Shown: positions 37,196-45,937, counted from the first letter of the stretch. The stretch: 64,000 bases of DNA from Serratia bockelmannii (GCF_008011855.1 NZ_VOUX01000033.1:1364001-1428000); one strand, 5' to 3'. Program-made: numbers and translations. Notes: generated from the letters alone by a model not told the origin.

Positions 37196-37498
37196 TTAGC
37201 GCTCTACTTTGGGGGAATAAGAAAAATGCAGCGCGCAGGCGTAGAGCCGGCCGGCCTTTGAATAAGAAATATATTTTCGACTTTTATCCCAGGTCAGCAG
37301 GGAATTATTGGCAAAATAATAAACCTCCAATCGCATCCCATTCGCCAACCTCGACCAGCCTCGGCTTCTTATCACGGTAAAATCACCGTTATCGCTGAGC
37401 GTAATCAGCGGCACGCCCCAAGCATAGCGGGATATTTGCAACTGAATAATGAATTGGCTTTCGCAGCTTATTTGGTAGTTCTGTACATCAACATCCAT
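37196..37498 (-). CDS. Hypothetical protein downstream of the DMT transporter
   Basis: 100 residues, no signal peptide or TM segment, rich in aromatic residues (EVYYFANNSLLTWDKSRKYI). It has no family I recognise. The ATG lies 3 nt after the TAA of the upstream transporter gene, so the two are probably translationally coupled. The 3' end is convergent with the DsdC-like gene, 11 nt apart. It could instead be a spurious ORF, but its position and length argue for a real gene. Confidence 0.5.
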   Translation of the reverse strand: MDVDVQNYQISCESQFIIQLQISRYAWGVPLITLSDNGDFTVIRSRGWSRLANGMRLEVYYFANNSLLTWDKSRKYISYSKAGRLYACALHFSYSPKVER

Positions 37499-37501
37499 AA
37501 T

Positions 37502-38425
37502 TTATATTTTTGGTGCCACCCTTCGGTCAAAATAAAGAAGATATGAACAACTCACCACGATTAACCCCAGCACGATCAGCACAGCACCCAATACAAACTC
37601 AATTTGCAGTGGTTCGCCGAGAATGGCGCCCCCCGCCAGGATGCCAAATACCGGCGTCATAAAGGTGAGAATGCCCAGCGAGGAAGCCTGATAACGGCGC
37701 AGCAGTGAAAACCAGATCAGGTAGCTGAAAAACGACACGATCAGCGTTTGGAACAGCAGGCTGCACCAGGCCACCGGGCTCAGGACGACGTGCAAATTGC
37801 CCGTCGCTATCGCCAGCAGCGACAGCAGCACGCAGGCGCCCGTCAATTGGAATAACAACGTCTGTTTGGCCGGGCACTCCGCCAGACGCGTGGTACGGAT
37901 CATCAGGGTAGAACCGCCCCAGGCGATCCCCGCCAGCAGGCCATAGAAATCGCCTTTCAGCCGATCGGCTCCGCCACTTCCCTCAGCCATGCTCGATATG
38001 GCCAGCACCACGCCGCCAAAGGCGATGAGCATGCCTAGCCACTGCACCGGCGACAGACGCTCCTGAGGAAGGAGAAAATGCAGACCGAGGGCGGAAAATA
38101 GCGGCGCGGTGTACAAAAACACCGCCATATGCGAGGCGCTGGTGTAGCGCAGCCCTTCGGAGACAAAAAAGAACTCCAGCGCGAACAATGCCCCTACGCT
38201 CAAACCGGCGCTCAGCGTGGCGCGATCCCAGGTGAAACACTCGCCGCGGCAACGCGCCAACAGGTATACCCCCAGCGCGGCAAGGCCCGAGCGAATGGCA
38301 ATTTGCAGCACCGCCGACACATCCTGCTCGGCGGCCTTGATCGCCACCTGCTGCATCCCCCAGATGGCGCAAAGCAGCACCATGGCGGCGGCGGCCCTGC
38401 CGTCAATACCGACTCTTGCATTCAT
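37502..38425 (-). CDS. EamA/DMT superfamily transporter
   Basis: 307 residues from the ATG at 38425 (gagaa upstream); the frame extends 32 codons without homology. There are ten TM helices in two EamA repeats: AAMVLLCAIWGMQQVAIKAAEQD with the conserved WG, TSASHMAVFLYTAPLFSALG at the end of repeat 1, and GDFYGLLAGIAWGGSTLMIR starting repeat 2. The family includes metabolite and amino-acid exporters such as RhtA and YdcZ-like proteins. The substrate cannot be assigned. It lies between two unknown small genes on the same strand. Confidence 0.85.
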   Translation of the reverse strand: MNARVGIDGRAAAAMVLLCAIWGMQQVAIKAAEQDVSAVLQIAIRSGLAALGVYLLARCRGECFTWDRATLSAGLSVGALFALEFFFVSEGLRYTSASHMAVFLYTAPLFSALGLHFLLPQERLSPVQWLGMLIAFGGVVLAISSMAEGSGGADRLKGDFYGLLAGIAWGGSTLMIRTTRLAECPAKQTLLFQLTGACVLLSLLAIATGNLHVVLSPVAWCSLLFQTLIVSFFSYLIWFSLLRRYQASSLGILTFMTPVFGILAGGAILGEPLQIEFVLGAVLIVLGLIVVSCSYLLYFDRRVAPKI

Positions 38426-38471
38426 AATAGAATTCTCGCCACCGTTGAAATAATCACAGGCCACCGTAGAA

Positions 38472-38762
38472 TTATTCTTTATACACCACGATTTCCTGAT
38501 AAAGTTTAATAACCTCACCATCGCTGTCGACGGAGTCGGTATATTCAGTTTGCTGCGCTAAATGAATCACCCGCCATCCTTTACGCGCCAATTCCGGGAT
38601 CGTCAGGCGCCCCACGCCGCGGCAGGTAAACAGGGTATCGTCAGATAACCTGAGTTTACTAACCTCTGCATAATCATAAGCTTGAGAATGGCAGACGTGC
38701 GACTCCGCCGCCATCGCCGGTAATGAAAACAGCCCCACCAACAACATTAACAGATTTCTCAT
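38472..38762 (-). CDS. Small predicted periplasmic protein, unknown function
   Basis: 96 residues. A clear Sec signal peptide (MRNLLMLLVGLFSLPAMA, cleavage after AMA) leaves ~78 mature residues with two Cys (SHVCHS and FTCRGVG) that can form a disulphide. No family is recognised. It lies 46 nt upstream of the DMT transporter gene on the same strand and is probably the first gene of that small operon. The TIPELARKGWRVIHL segment suggests a mixed alpha/beta domain. Confidence 0.65.
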   Translation of the reverse strand: MRNLLMLLVGLFSLPAMAAESHVCHSQAYDYAEVSKLRLSDDTLFTCRGVGRLTIPELARKGWRVIHLAQQTEYTDSVDSDGEVIKLYQEIVVYKE

Positions 38763-39158
38763 GGCGACCTCCCAATCGCTTATTCCTGCCGACCGATTAC
38801 GCAGAAGAAGGCAAACGTTAATACGGCGGTGACAGGCTGAAATTAATTATCTCTTGCACGACTAAAATTACAGGCTGACGCCGATGACTGACAAATGAAA
38901 AATATAAACCTTGGCGTTAGATGAATTCATCCGAATCGAGAGACATAAATAATGGCGCTTTTCACCGCACGAAATGGTCAAAAACCGGCCAATAATTAGC
39001 AAGAAAAGTAATTATTTATCTCACCGTTTATGTTACAAATGCCGCCCGCCGCTAAAACACCAAAAAAACCGTCAAAATGCGTGAAAACGCAGCGTTCTGC
39101 GCAAAACATCGGCATGGCGGCGCTGATGGGGCGGTCATACATAAAACAGGGATAACAC
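38763..39158. other. Divergent regulatory region between the small periplasmic protein and the porin
   Basis: About 400 bp, AT-rich, no gene. It contains a perfect 12-bp palindrome GATGAATTCATC (38920-38931), a perfect inverted repeat AATAATTA / TAATTATT (38991-39016), and two copies of ACAGGCTGA. These are candidate operators for the porin. Confidence 0.6.
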
Positions 39159-40310
39159 ATGGCAATGAAATTGCGCGTAGTGACTCAAGCGGTGGCGCTG
39201 GGTCTGGCGATCGGCAGCGCGTCGTTCGCCGCTCAGGCAGAAATCACTCTGCTGAAGCAAGAACCACAGGCCGGCGATCCGCTCAGCCGCCTGAACTTTA
39301 CCGTTGGCGGCAGCATCCGTCCGCAGTTCAACAACATGACGGGCGACGGTGACAAGGGCTCGTATAAGCGTAACGGCTTCGATGGCGGCACCCGTTTCCG
39401 TTTCGCAGCGGACTACTACCTGTTCGACGATATCAGCTGGATCAGCTACTACGAGCTGGGTGTGAACATTCCGGCGCTGTTTGACTGGGATCACCACTAT
39501 GCCGACGGCGCGAGAAACACCAGCCGCCGTATGCTGTATACCGGCCTGAAAAGCAACACCTGGGGCCAGATGACCTTCGGTCAGCAAAACAGCGTTTACT
39601 ATGACGTGGTTGGCGCCAAGACCGATATCTGGGACTACGACATGCTGGCCCAGGCACCGGGCAACGGCATCAACGGCGACTACGACGGCTCTTACCGTTC
39701 ACGCAAAATGCTGAAGTACAAGAACCGCTTCGGCGATGCGGACGTTTACGCCTCGTACCTGTTCAGCGACAGCGACTACCTGCCGGGCAACGGCCTGCGT
39801 TATAAGCGCAAAGGCGGCGGCTCACTGGGCGTGGATTACCACATTACACAGGATCTGACCTGGGGTACCGCCTGGAACTACACCCGCGCCGAAATGCGCA
39901 ACCCGTCCACCAGCGGCGGCAAGAGTTATGACCAGAACATTTTCGGTACCGCCATCAGCTGGAAACCGGACAACTGGACGCTCACCTTCGGCGGCGGTTA
40001 CTACAACGACTTCCTGACCACCAAGAAAGCCGACGTCAACAATTACTTCGCCGGCGATGCGTGGGGTATCGAATACCTGGCCGGTTATACCGTGCCGGTG
40101 GGCCAGTACGCGGTGAAATCGGTGATGCCGTACTTCATGGGCGACCGCCTGGAATACATCAGCGGCCGCAACTACCAGCGCATCGACAACGGCCTCGGGG
40201 TTACCGTACAGTTTGACTACGGTTTCCGCGTTGACGTAGAGCACGTGCTGACATCGAGCACCGACAACCTCGGCGATATGACCGTGGTCCGTCTGCGCTA
40301 CGATTTCTGA
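39159..40310 (+). CDS. Gram-negative outer-membrane porin
   Basis: 383 residues. The signal peptide is ~1-26 (QAVALGLAIGSASFAAQA, cleavage before EITLL). The mature part is an all-beta barrel with alternating aromatic strands and a C-terminal Phe (TVVRLRYDF), as needed for BAM recognition. The segments FTVGGSIRPQFNNM and TGLKSNTWGQMTFGQQNSVYYD resemble the general porin (OmpC/Porin_4) superfamily, with L3-like acidic residues (DIWDYDML). It is not a classical OmpC/OmpF. The solute is unknown. RBS agggat precedes the ATG. The terminator follows directly. Confidence 0.82.
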   Translation: MAMKLRVVTQAVALGLAIGSASFAAQAEITLLKQEPQAGDPLSRLNFTVGGSIRPQFNNMTGDGDKGSYKRNGFDGGTRFRFAADYYLFDDISWISYYELGVNIPALFDWDHHYADGARNTSRRMLYTGLKSNTWGQMTFGQQNSVYYDVVGAKTDIWDYDMLAQAPGNGINGDYDGSYRSRKMLKYKNRFGDADVYASYLFSDSDYLPGNGLRYKRKGGGSLGVDYHITQDLTWGTAWNYTRAEMRNPSTSGGKSYDQNIFGTAISWKPDNWTLTFGGGYYNDFLTTKKADVNNYFAGDAWGIEYLAGYTVPVGQYAVKSVMPYFMGDRLEYISGRNYQRIDNGLGVTVQFDYGFRVDVEHVLTSSTDNLGDMTVVRLRYDF

Positions 40311-40323
40311 TTGCTCAGAACGT

Positions 40324-40350
40324 AAAAAAGGCCGCACAAGCGGCCTTTTT
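40324..40350. terminator. Bidirectional terminator between the porin gene and mltB
   Basis: Stem AAAGGCCGC / GCGGCCTTT with loop ACAA, flanked by A-run and T-run. It lies between convergent genes. Confidence 0.85.
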
Positions 40351-40368
40351 CGTTGTTTGAAGCAGCGG

Positions 40369-41457
40369 TCAGAAGCCGCCGCGCGCCGAGCGCCCTACCG
40401 CTTCGCCCAGTTGCCATACCGCCATGGCGTAATGGGTGCTGTGGTTATAGCGGGTGATAGTGTAGAAGTTCGGCAGACCGTACCAATACTGGTAGCCGGT
40501 GCCGACGTCCAGCCGCAGCAGGCTGGCCTCTTGGTTATCCCCGAGTGAACCCTGCGGGCTCAGGCCGGCTTCAGCCAGTGCGGCGACCGAGTAGCGGGTC
40601 TTGAAGCCGTTTTCCAACCCCGGCGCCTGGCCGTTGGCCTGAATGGCGACCGGCTCGCCCTTGGACCAGCCGTGCGCCTTGAAGTAATTGGCCACGCTGC
40701 CGATGGCATCGACCGGATCCCACAGGTTGATATGCCCATCGCCGTTGAAGTCAACCGCGTAGCTTTTGAAGGAAGAAGGCATGAACTGCCCATAGCCCAT
40801 CGCGCCGGCGAAGGAGCCGCGCAGCTCGAGCGGATCGTCACCTTCGGTGCGCGACATCAGCAGGAAGGTTTCCAACTCACCGGCGAAGTAATCTGCGCGG
40901 CGCGGGTAGTTGAAGGCCAGCGTCGCCAGCGCGTCGATAATGCGGGTTTTACCCATTACGCGGCCCCAGCGGGTCTCCACGCCAATAATCCCCACGATGA
41001 TCTCCGGCGGCACGCCGTACACCTGCCAGGCGCGCTGCAGCGCATCCTGATATTGATTCCAGAACACCACGCCGTTTTGCACGTTATCCGGGGTGATGAA
41101 CTTGTTGCGGTAGCGCAGCCAGGAACCGTTCGGCCCGGTTGGCCCCTGAGTAGACGGCGTCGGCGCCTGTCTGTCCATCAGCCGCAGCACCGAGTCCAAT
41201 CGCCGAGCCTGCGCCAGCACGTCGTGCAGCTGCTGCCGGTCAAACCCGTGTTCCTGCACCATCTTATCGATAAAGCGCGCGGTATTCGGGTTATTGGCGA
41301 AATCCCCTCCCAGCGGCGCGCCGCTGTGCGCCGGGCTCAGCAAAAAGCCGCCCTTTACCGGGGTGCTCTGCGGCGTAGCGGTGGTACTGGGTTTCGGCGT
41401 GCTGCTACAGGCAGCAAGCAAGGTAATCAGCGGTAAAAGCGCAACCAGGTGACGCAT
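40369..41457 (-). CDS. mltB: Membrane-bound lytic murein transglycosylase B
   Basis: 362 residues from the ATG at 41457 (E. coli 361). Lipoprotein signal with LAAC (Cys17), hence an outer-membrane-anchored periplasmic enzyme. Catalytic Glu161 is in GIIGVETRWGR, and GAMGYGQFMPSSFKSYAVDF and FNGDGHINLWDPVDAIGSVANYF (the EF-hand-like Ca site, DFNGDGHINLWD) are intact. It cleaves the MurNAc-GlcNAc bond with 1,6-anhydro formation. It is transcribed alone and convergent with the porin. Confidence 0.95.
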   Translation of the reverse strand: MRHLVALLPLITLLAACSSTPKPSTTATPQSTPVKGGFLLSPAHSGAPLGGDFANNPNTARFIDKMVQEHGFDRQQLHDVLAQARRLDSVLRLMDRQAPTPSTQGPTGPNGSWLRYRNKFITPDNVQNGVVFWNQYQDALQRAWQVYGVPPEIIVGIIGVETRWGRVMGKTRIIDALATLAFNYPRRADYFAGELETFLLMSRTEGDDPLELRGSFAGAMGYGQFMPSSFKSYAVDFNGDGHINLWDPVDAIGSVANYFKAHGWSKGEPVAIQANGQAPGLENGFKTRYSVAALAEAGLSPQGSLGDNQEASLLRLDVGTGYQYWYGLPNFYTITRYNHSTHYAMAVWQLGEAVGRSARGGF

Positions 41458-41740
41458 CGGATATCCATAGCCATGCAAGAGATAAGTGGGAGTTATGTTA
41501 ATGCATTGTTCAACGCGAACAAACAGGATTATGCCGCCAATGACCGCGTCAGGTGGCCAAACGTGCCAAATTGTGACGTTTTGCTCGGTGAAAGGACGCC
41601 CTGTGCGGCCGCGTGGAATCTCAACCGCGACTAAATGAGAAAAATTATCACCTTGACGCCCCCGTTTACCCCGCTAGAATGCCCGGCTGCTTGCCATCCG
41701 GCCTCCGCCGGGCGGCCAATGATGACGACAACGGACTGTG

Positions 41741-42193
41741 ATGGAATCTCTCGGACAACTCACCAAAGACCTTTACCGCGGGCGCATCTCGCGCAAACCC
41801 TTTGTTTTCTCGCTGGCGATCTTCGCCGTTGGCATCGTGCTGCTGTCGTTTCTGTCGACCTATCTGGATAAAAACCATTTTCGCGCCCATGCGCACGGCG
41901 ACACCGAGGAATTCGTCTCGGTGCTGCTGTATCTGTTGTGCATCATGGTGTGGGCGCTGTTCTGTTTTGGCCTGGTGGCGTGGTTTATGGCCAAAACCGC
42001 GTTTCGCCTTAATGATATCGGCCTGCCCGGTTGGGTGCTGGCCGTCACATGCTACGTTTGCTCGGTGCTCAACAACTACTCCCCCGGCCCGGTGGCGCGC
42101 TGGCTGCCGCTGTTCAGTCTGGCCGTCATGATCTGCGCCCTACTGTTGCCGCCCGACGGGCTGCGTCGCAAGCCGCGTGAACATGCCGATTGA
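41741..42193 (+). CDS. DUF805 family membrane protein
   Basis: 150 residues from the ATG at 41741 (a GTG sits directly before it). It starts with the DLYRGRISRKPFVF motif typical of DUF805 (GR-xxRxxF/YW). Four hydrophobic helices follow, with the conserved RLNDIGLPGW element between helices 2 and 3. The function of the family (E. coli YhaH/YhaI) is unknown. Codon use is ordinary for the region. It may be followed in the same transcript by the HicB-like gene, 83 nt downstream. Confidence 0.8.
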   Translation: MESLGQLTKDLYRGRISRKPFVFSLAIFAVGIVLLSFLSTYLDKNHFRAHAHGDTEEFVSVLLYLLCIMVWALFCFGLVAWFMAKTAFRLNDIGLPGWVLAVTCYVCSVLNNYSPGPVARWLPLFSLAVMICALLLPPDGLRRKPREHAD

Positions 42194-42276
42194 GCGCCAT
42201 TCCGCTCAAGGCTATGGCTATCCGCCGGCCGCGCCGTCACAATAGCGCCTCATTCAGGTTTCAATCAGGGATTGCC

Positions 42277-42714
42277 ATGTACAGCCACTACCCCGCCCAT
42301 TACACCTTCGATAGCGACAGCGACGCCTGGCAGATCGGTTTCCACGACTTCCCCGAGTGGCAATCTGCCTGCTATAAACGCGAAGACATCGAGCTGGAAG
42401 CGCAGGAAAGCCTGCTGGCCGCCATCGCCGCCGCGATGGATGAAGGTCTGCCTCTGCCCGCCCCTTCTCCTGCGCAAACCGATGACTTGAAAGTACACCT
42501 GCCGGCGCTGGTGGCGCTGAAGATCGAACTGCACAATGCCATGCTACGCAAAAACACCGGCAAAGCGGCGCTGGCGCGCAAGCTGGGATTCAACGGCGGG
42601 CAAATGGAGCGGTTGCTGGATATCGGCTACGCCTCGAAGGTTGAAGCGCTGGAGCAGGCGTTGTATCTGCTGGGCTACGAAGTGCGCGTGACGATAAGCG
42701 AAGTTTGCCAATGA
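42277..42714 (+). CDS. HicB-like protein (solitary)
   Basis: 145 residues from the ATG at 42277 (caggg upstream; the longer frame from 42190 overlaps the DUF805 gene and has no homology). The N-terminal HicB RNase-H-like domain (~1-75) shows YPAHYTFDSDSDAWQIGFHDFPE and the AQESLLAAIAAAMDEGLPLP pattern. A C-terminal DNA-binding domain (~90-145; LARKLGFNGGQMERLLDIGYASKVEALEQAL) follows. HicB is normally the antitoxin and repressor of HicA. No HicA-size reading frame is adjacent on either side, so it may act only as a regulator. Confidence 0.8.
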   Translation: MYSHYPAHYTFDSDSDAWQIGFHDFPEWQSACYKREDIELEAQESLLAAIAAAMDEGLPLPAPSPAQTDDLKVHLPALVALKIELHNAMLRKNTGKAALARKLGFNGGQMERLLDIGYASKVEALEQALYLLGYEVRVTISEVCQ

Positions 42715-42819
42715 GTTAGCGCTAAGTTAGCGAAATATTCGTCAACAGGACTAAATTTTCCCCGTTTTGCGCCGATATGATGGCTACCTAATCACTTGTC
42801 GCAACAACGAAGGCTAAAA

Positions 42820-42915
42820 ATGGAGTGGAGTCGCCGTCATATTTGGGCCGTTATTCTGCTGTCTTGTCTCGTTTTTTGGGTCATTTTGGCGACCGGCATC
42901 AACGCCGTCGCCTGA
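42820..42915 (+). CDS. 31-residue single-TM membrane protein
   Basis: A short frame with ATG at 42820, gaagg about 7 nt upstream, and stop at 42915. The product starts with a basic cap (MEWSRRH) and continues with one hydrophobic helix (IWAVILLSCLVFWVILATG). The pattern recalls the YmiA-type small membrane proteins, but I cannot assign a family. It is flanked by a weak hairpin downstream (42952-42969). The RBS plus a perfect TM topology (positive inside) support it. Confidence 0.55.
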   Translation: MEWSRRHIWAVILLSCLVFWVILATGINAVA

Positions 42916-43272
42916 GCGCCCGCCGCTGCATTGCTTCATCCCCTATTTAACAGCCCGCCACGGCGGGCTAGTTCCTGTCGCCCGCCCATAAAAAGCGTTA
43001 TAAAACAGCGCGCCATGTTCAAAAAACAGCCGAAAATTGTGATCAAAAACACAGTATTGAAATCAGACCAGTATTGAGAGTACATTAGCGCCGATCCTGT
43101 CGCGGTTCGGATTTTACCTCACGGAGCATGAGGCGCGACAACCGGACAGCCCGCGCTCGAGGACGTTGTTCTTTCGCTTGGAAGAATCCGCCCGACAAGC
43201 AGGCTGCCCATAAAATACTCAGCACAACAATCGGGATCATTGCTGGCGAGGACTCCAGACAGGAGTTGTTCA
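42916..43272. other. Long leader region before the YpdK-like small gene
   Basis: About 357 bp without a gene. It includes a GC-rich hairpin at 42952-42969 (AGCCCGCC / GGCGGGCT), AT-rich DNA with two copies of CAGTATTGA (a possible promoter), and ~180 nt of structured sequence preceding the small ORF. Confidence 0.5.
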
Positions 43273-43347
43273 GTGAAATATTTTTTGATGGGCGTGTCAT
43301 TCATGCTGGTTGCCTGGGTTGGCACCTTCATGTTGATGGTTGCCTGA
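43273..43347 (+). CDS. ypdK: YpdK-type 24-residue membrane protein
   Basis: GTG start at 43273 with a perfect aggag 7 nt upstream and stop at 43347. The product (VKYFLMGVSFMLVAW and on) is one TM helix. It closely parallels the 23-residue E. coli YpdK (MKYFFMGISFMVIVW and on), and it lies beside alaC as ypdK does in E. coli. The function is unknown. A terminator follows 26 nt later, so this is a self-contained transcript. It is too short for standard gene calling. Confidence 0.82.
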   Translation: MKYFLMGVSFMLVAWVGTFMLMVA

Positions 43348-43372
43348 CGGTAGCCAGACCAGGAACACAGCC

Positions 43373-43396
43373 AAAGGGACGCGCAAGCGTCCCTTT
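43373..43396 (+). terminator. ypdK terminator
   Basis: Stem AAAGGGACGC / GCGTCCCTTT with a 4-nt loop, followed by GTCGTTTC. It is symmetrical enough to serve the convergent cytochrome b561 gene too. Confidence 0.8.
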
Positions 43397-43413
43397 GTCG
43401 TTTCTGTTAACGA

Positions 43414-43938
43414 TCATTTGCCCGGCATCATGCGGCGCAAGGTGTCGTCCTTACGCAGGTAGTGATGAAACAGCGCCGCCAACGCATGTGCGCCAATGAT
43501 AAAGTAGCCGATATTCGCCAGCGTCTCATGAACCGTTTTGACCAGCCTGCGCATCACCGGATCCGGCGTCACCCACTGCGGCATCGGCCAGCCCAGCAAA
43601 GACCACGATTTCCCGCCGTAGGCCAGGGTTAACATGCCCAGCAACGGCAACATCAGGAAGACCACGTACAGCAGCCAATGGAAGATCTTGGCGCCCACTT
43701 CCTGCCATTCCTCCAGCGGCGGCGTGGTCGGCGGCGTCGCGTGGAAAGCGCGCACCGCCAACCGAATCAGCATCAGGGCAAAAACCGAAGCCCCAAAATT
43801 AAAGTGCAGATTTTTGACCATCGGCGCCCACGCTTCCGGCACCGAGTCTTTCAGCAACATCGCCGCATAGGTGAGGATCACCATCAGCAAAGTCAGCCAA
43901 TGTAAAACGATTTGCGATCGCGCGTAGCGGTTGCTCAT
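43414..43938 (-). CDS. Cytochrome b561 family protein (CybB/YodB type)
   Basis: 174 residues from the ATG at 43938; the longer frame to 44289 is a shadow of alaC. Four TM helices carry the di-haem ligands: His in IVLHWLTLL, His in NLHFNFG, His in VHETLANIGYFIIGAHA and a further His in this last helix. The C-terminus LRRMMPGK is a family signature. The middle (LLGMLTLAYGGKSWSLLGW) is closer to E. coli YodB than to CybB. It is an inner-membrane di-haem protein, probably superoxide:ubiquinone oxidoreductase-like. It is transcribed alone. Confidence 0.88.
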   Translation of the reverse strand: MSNRYARSQIVLHWLTLLMVILTYAAMLLKDSVPEAWAPMVKNLHFNFGASVFALMLIRLAVRAFHATPPTTPPLEEWQEVGAKIFHWLLYVVFLMLPLLGMLTLAYGGKSWSLLGWPMPQWVTPDPVMRRLVKTVHETLANIGYFIIGAHALAALFHHYLRKDDTLRRMMPGK

Positions 43939-44019
43939 ACACTCTATCCAAAAAATAAAATTCAGCGTAATTGAGCATAATGGGGAAATGATGAAGAAAA
44001 CCTTGGGACGGAAAAAATA

Positions 44020-44041
44020 AGGCCGGGCGAACGCCCGGCCT
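44020..44041 (-). terminator. alaC terminator
   Basis: Stem AGGCCGGGCG / CGCCCGGCCT. On the minus strand it is followed by TTATTTTTTCC. It begins 8 nt after the alaC stop. Confidence 0.85.
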
Positions 44042-44048
44042 GACAGGA

Positions 44049-45278
44049 TTATTTGGCGCTGCCGGCCTTGCCCGGTTTCAGCAGCCCGTCCGCGCGGAAC
44101 ATCGCCTTGATGCCACGCACCGCCTGGCGGATACGGTCCTGGTTCTCGATCAGCGCGAAACGCACGTGGGTATCGCCGTAGTCGCCGAAGCCGATGCCCG
44201 GCGAGACGCAGACCTTGGCTTCCGCCAGCAGGCGTTTGGCAAACTCCAGCGAACCGAGGTGGGCATAAGGCTCGGGAATTTTCGCCCACACGTACATCGA
44301 CGCCTTCGGGTTTTCCACCATCCAGCCCGCCTCATGCAGCCCCTTCACCAACACGTTGCGGCGCTGCCGATACTGCTCGGCGATATCGCGCACGCACTGC
44401 TGATCGCCTTCCAGCGCGGCGATGGCCGCCACCTGCAGCGGCGTAAAGGTCCCGTAGTCGTGATAGCTCTTGATGCGCGCCAGCGCGCTGACCAGTTCGG
44501 GATTGCCGACCATGAACCCGATGCGCCAGCCGGCCATGTTATAGCTTTTCGACAGGGTGAAGAACTCCACCGCGATGTCTTTCGCCCCCGGCACCTGCAT
44601 GATCGACGGCGCTTTCCAGCCGTCATAAACGATATCGGCATAGGCCAGATCGTGGATCACCAGCACGTTGTACTGTTTGGCCAGCGCCACCACCCGCTCG
44701 AAGAAATCCAGCTCCACGCACTGCGCGGTCGGGTTGGACGGGAAGCCGAGGATCATCATTTTCGGGCGCGGAATGGTTTCCCGAATGGCGCGCTCCAGCT
44801 CACCGAAGAAATCCACACCGTCCACCAGCGGCACCGAGCGCACCTGGGCGCCGGCGATCACCGCGCCGTAAATGTGGATCGGGTAGCTGGGGTTCGGCAC
44901 CAGTACCGTATCACCGTGATCAAGGGTCGCCAGCATCAGGTGCGCCAGCCCCTCTTTCGAACCGATAGTGACGATGGCTTCGCTTTCCGGATCGATATCC
45001 ACCTGATAACGATCGGCATACCAGCGCGAAATGGCGCGGCGCAGGCGTGGAATGCCGCGCGAGGTAGAGTAACCGTGGGTATCGTCGCGCTGGGCGACGG
45101 CGCACAGTTTTTCCACGATGTGCGGCGGCGTCGGGCCGTCGGGGTTCCCCATGCTGAAATCGATAATATCCTCACCGCGACGGCGTGCGGCCATCTTCAG
45201 TTCGGCGGTGATGTTGAATACGTAAGGGGGAAGGCGTTCAATGCGCGTAAAACGGCGCTGTGGACTGTTATCAGCCAT
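44049..45278 (-). CDS. alaC: Glutamate-pyruvate (alanine) aminotransferase AlaC
   Basis: 409 residues. Class I/II PLP aminotransferase, E. coli YfdZ/AlaC type. Signatures: [45 protein letters not shown], the PLP-binding [10 protein letters not shown] and the PLP lysine in [15 protein letters not shown]. It interconverts pyruvate + glutamate and alanine + 2-oxoglutarate. In E. coli alaC is divergent from ypdA. Here a GNAT gene and ybiU separate them, though the pyruvate theme is kept. Confidence 0.95.
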   Translation of the reverse strand: MADNSPQRRFTRIERLPPYVFNITAELKMAARRRGEDIIDFSMGNPDGPTPPHIVEKLCAVAQRDDTHGYSTSRGIPRLRRAISRWYADRYQVDIDPESEAIVTIGSKEGLAHLMLATLDHGDTVLVPNPSYPIHIYGAVIAGAQVRSVPLVDGVDFFGELERAIRETIPRPKMMILGFPSNPTAQCVELDFFERVVALAKQYNVLVIHDLAYADIVYDGWKAPSIMQVPGAKDIAVEFFTLSKSYNMAGWRIGFMVGNPELVSALARIKSYHDYGTFTPLQVAAIAALEGDQQCVRDIAEQYRQRRNVLVKGLHEAGWMVENPKASMYVWAKIPEPYAHLGSLEFAKRLLAEAKVCVSPGIGFGDYGDTHVRFALIENQDRIRQAVRGIKAMFRADGLLKPGKAGSAK

Positions 45279-45397
45279 AGGGGATTCCTCGATAGACGTT
45301 AGCGCCCGGACCGTCCGAGCGACGCTGGCCAGCGAACTGACCGAATATCGAACATAGCGCAGCGCCGACGAGCTTGTCGATACCTGGCGCGATATTT

Positions 45398-45937
45398 TTA
45401 TTTGCCGCCCTGAAACTCCGCCGCCAACAGCCCGAACAGCCAGTCATCGCACCACTGATCCGCCAGACGGTAGTTGTCGCGCAGCGTGCCTTCCAGCTGA
45501 AAACCGCACGACTCCAGCAGGCCACGCGAGGCGAGATTGCCCACGGTCACGGTGGCGGTCAATTTGTGAAAACCGCAGGCGTTCACCGCAAAATCCAGCA
45601 CTGCCCGTAGCGACTCCTTGCCATAGCCCTTGCCCTGGCCGGAAGGCAAACTCCCGTATCCCACTTCCGCCTGCCGATACGGCGCCCAGTGCGGACGAAA
45701 GCCGGTAATGCCCACCGCCTCTCCGCTGTGCTTCTCACGCATCACCAGACACAACCACTGCTCGCCGTGTTTGTCCCAGGCCGGCAGCCGCTCTTCGAAC
45801 CGTGCGCGGATCTCCGCTTCGCTGCGCGGATCGGAGATGTAACGGATCACCTCGGGATCTTGGTACAGGCGCAGAAACAGCGGCCAATCCTCGACGGTTA
45901 TCGACTGTAAGTGCAGACGTTCAGTGACCAGCTTCAT
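45398..45937 (-). CDS. GNAT family N-acetyltransferase (RimJ/RimL-like)
   Basis: 179 residues from the ATG at 45937 (ggaga upstream). Typical start [20 protein letters not shown]. The acetyl-CoA binding motif A is [18 protein letters not shown] (Q/R-x-x-G-x-G/A), and the C-terminal [19 protein letters not shown] is the classic RimJ/L and ribosomal/antibiotic acetyltransferase pattern. The substrate is unknown. It sits between alaC and ybiU and is absent from the matching E. coli locus. Confidence 0.86.
   Translation of the reverse strand: MKLVTERLHLQSITVEDWPLFLRLYQDPEVIRYISDPRSEAEIRARFEERLPAWDKHGEQWLCLVMREKHSGEAVGITGFRPHWAPYRQAEVGYGSLPSGQGKGYGKESLRAVLDFAVNACGFHKLTATVTVGNLASRGLLESCGFQLEGTLRDNYRLADQWCDDWLFGLLAAEFQGGK

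Noticed and set aside
43128-43499. 123-codon plus-strand ORF covering the ypdK region
   Set aside because: It runs across the ypdK gene, its terminator and into the end of the cytochrome b561 gene. The YpdK frame has the RBS and the homology.
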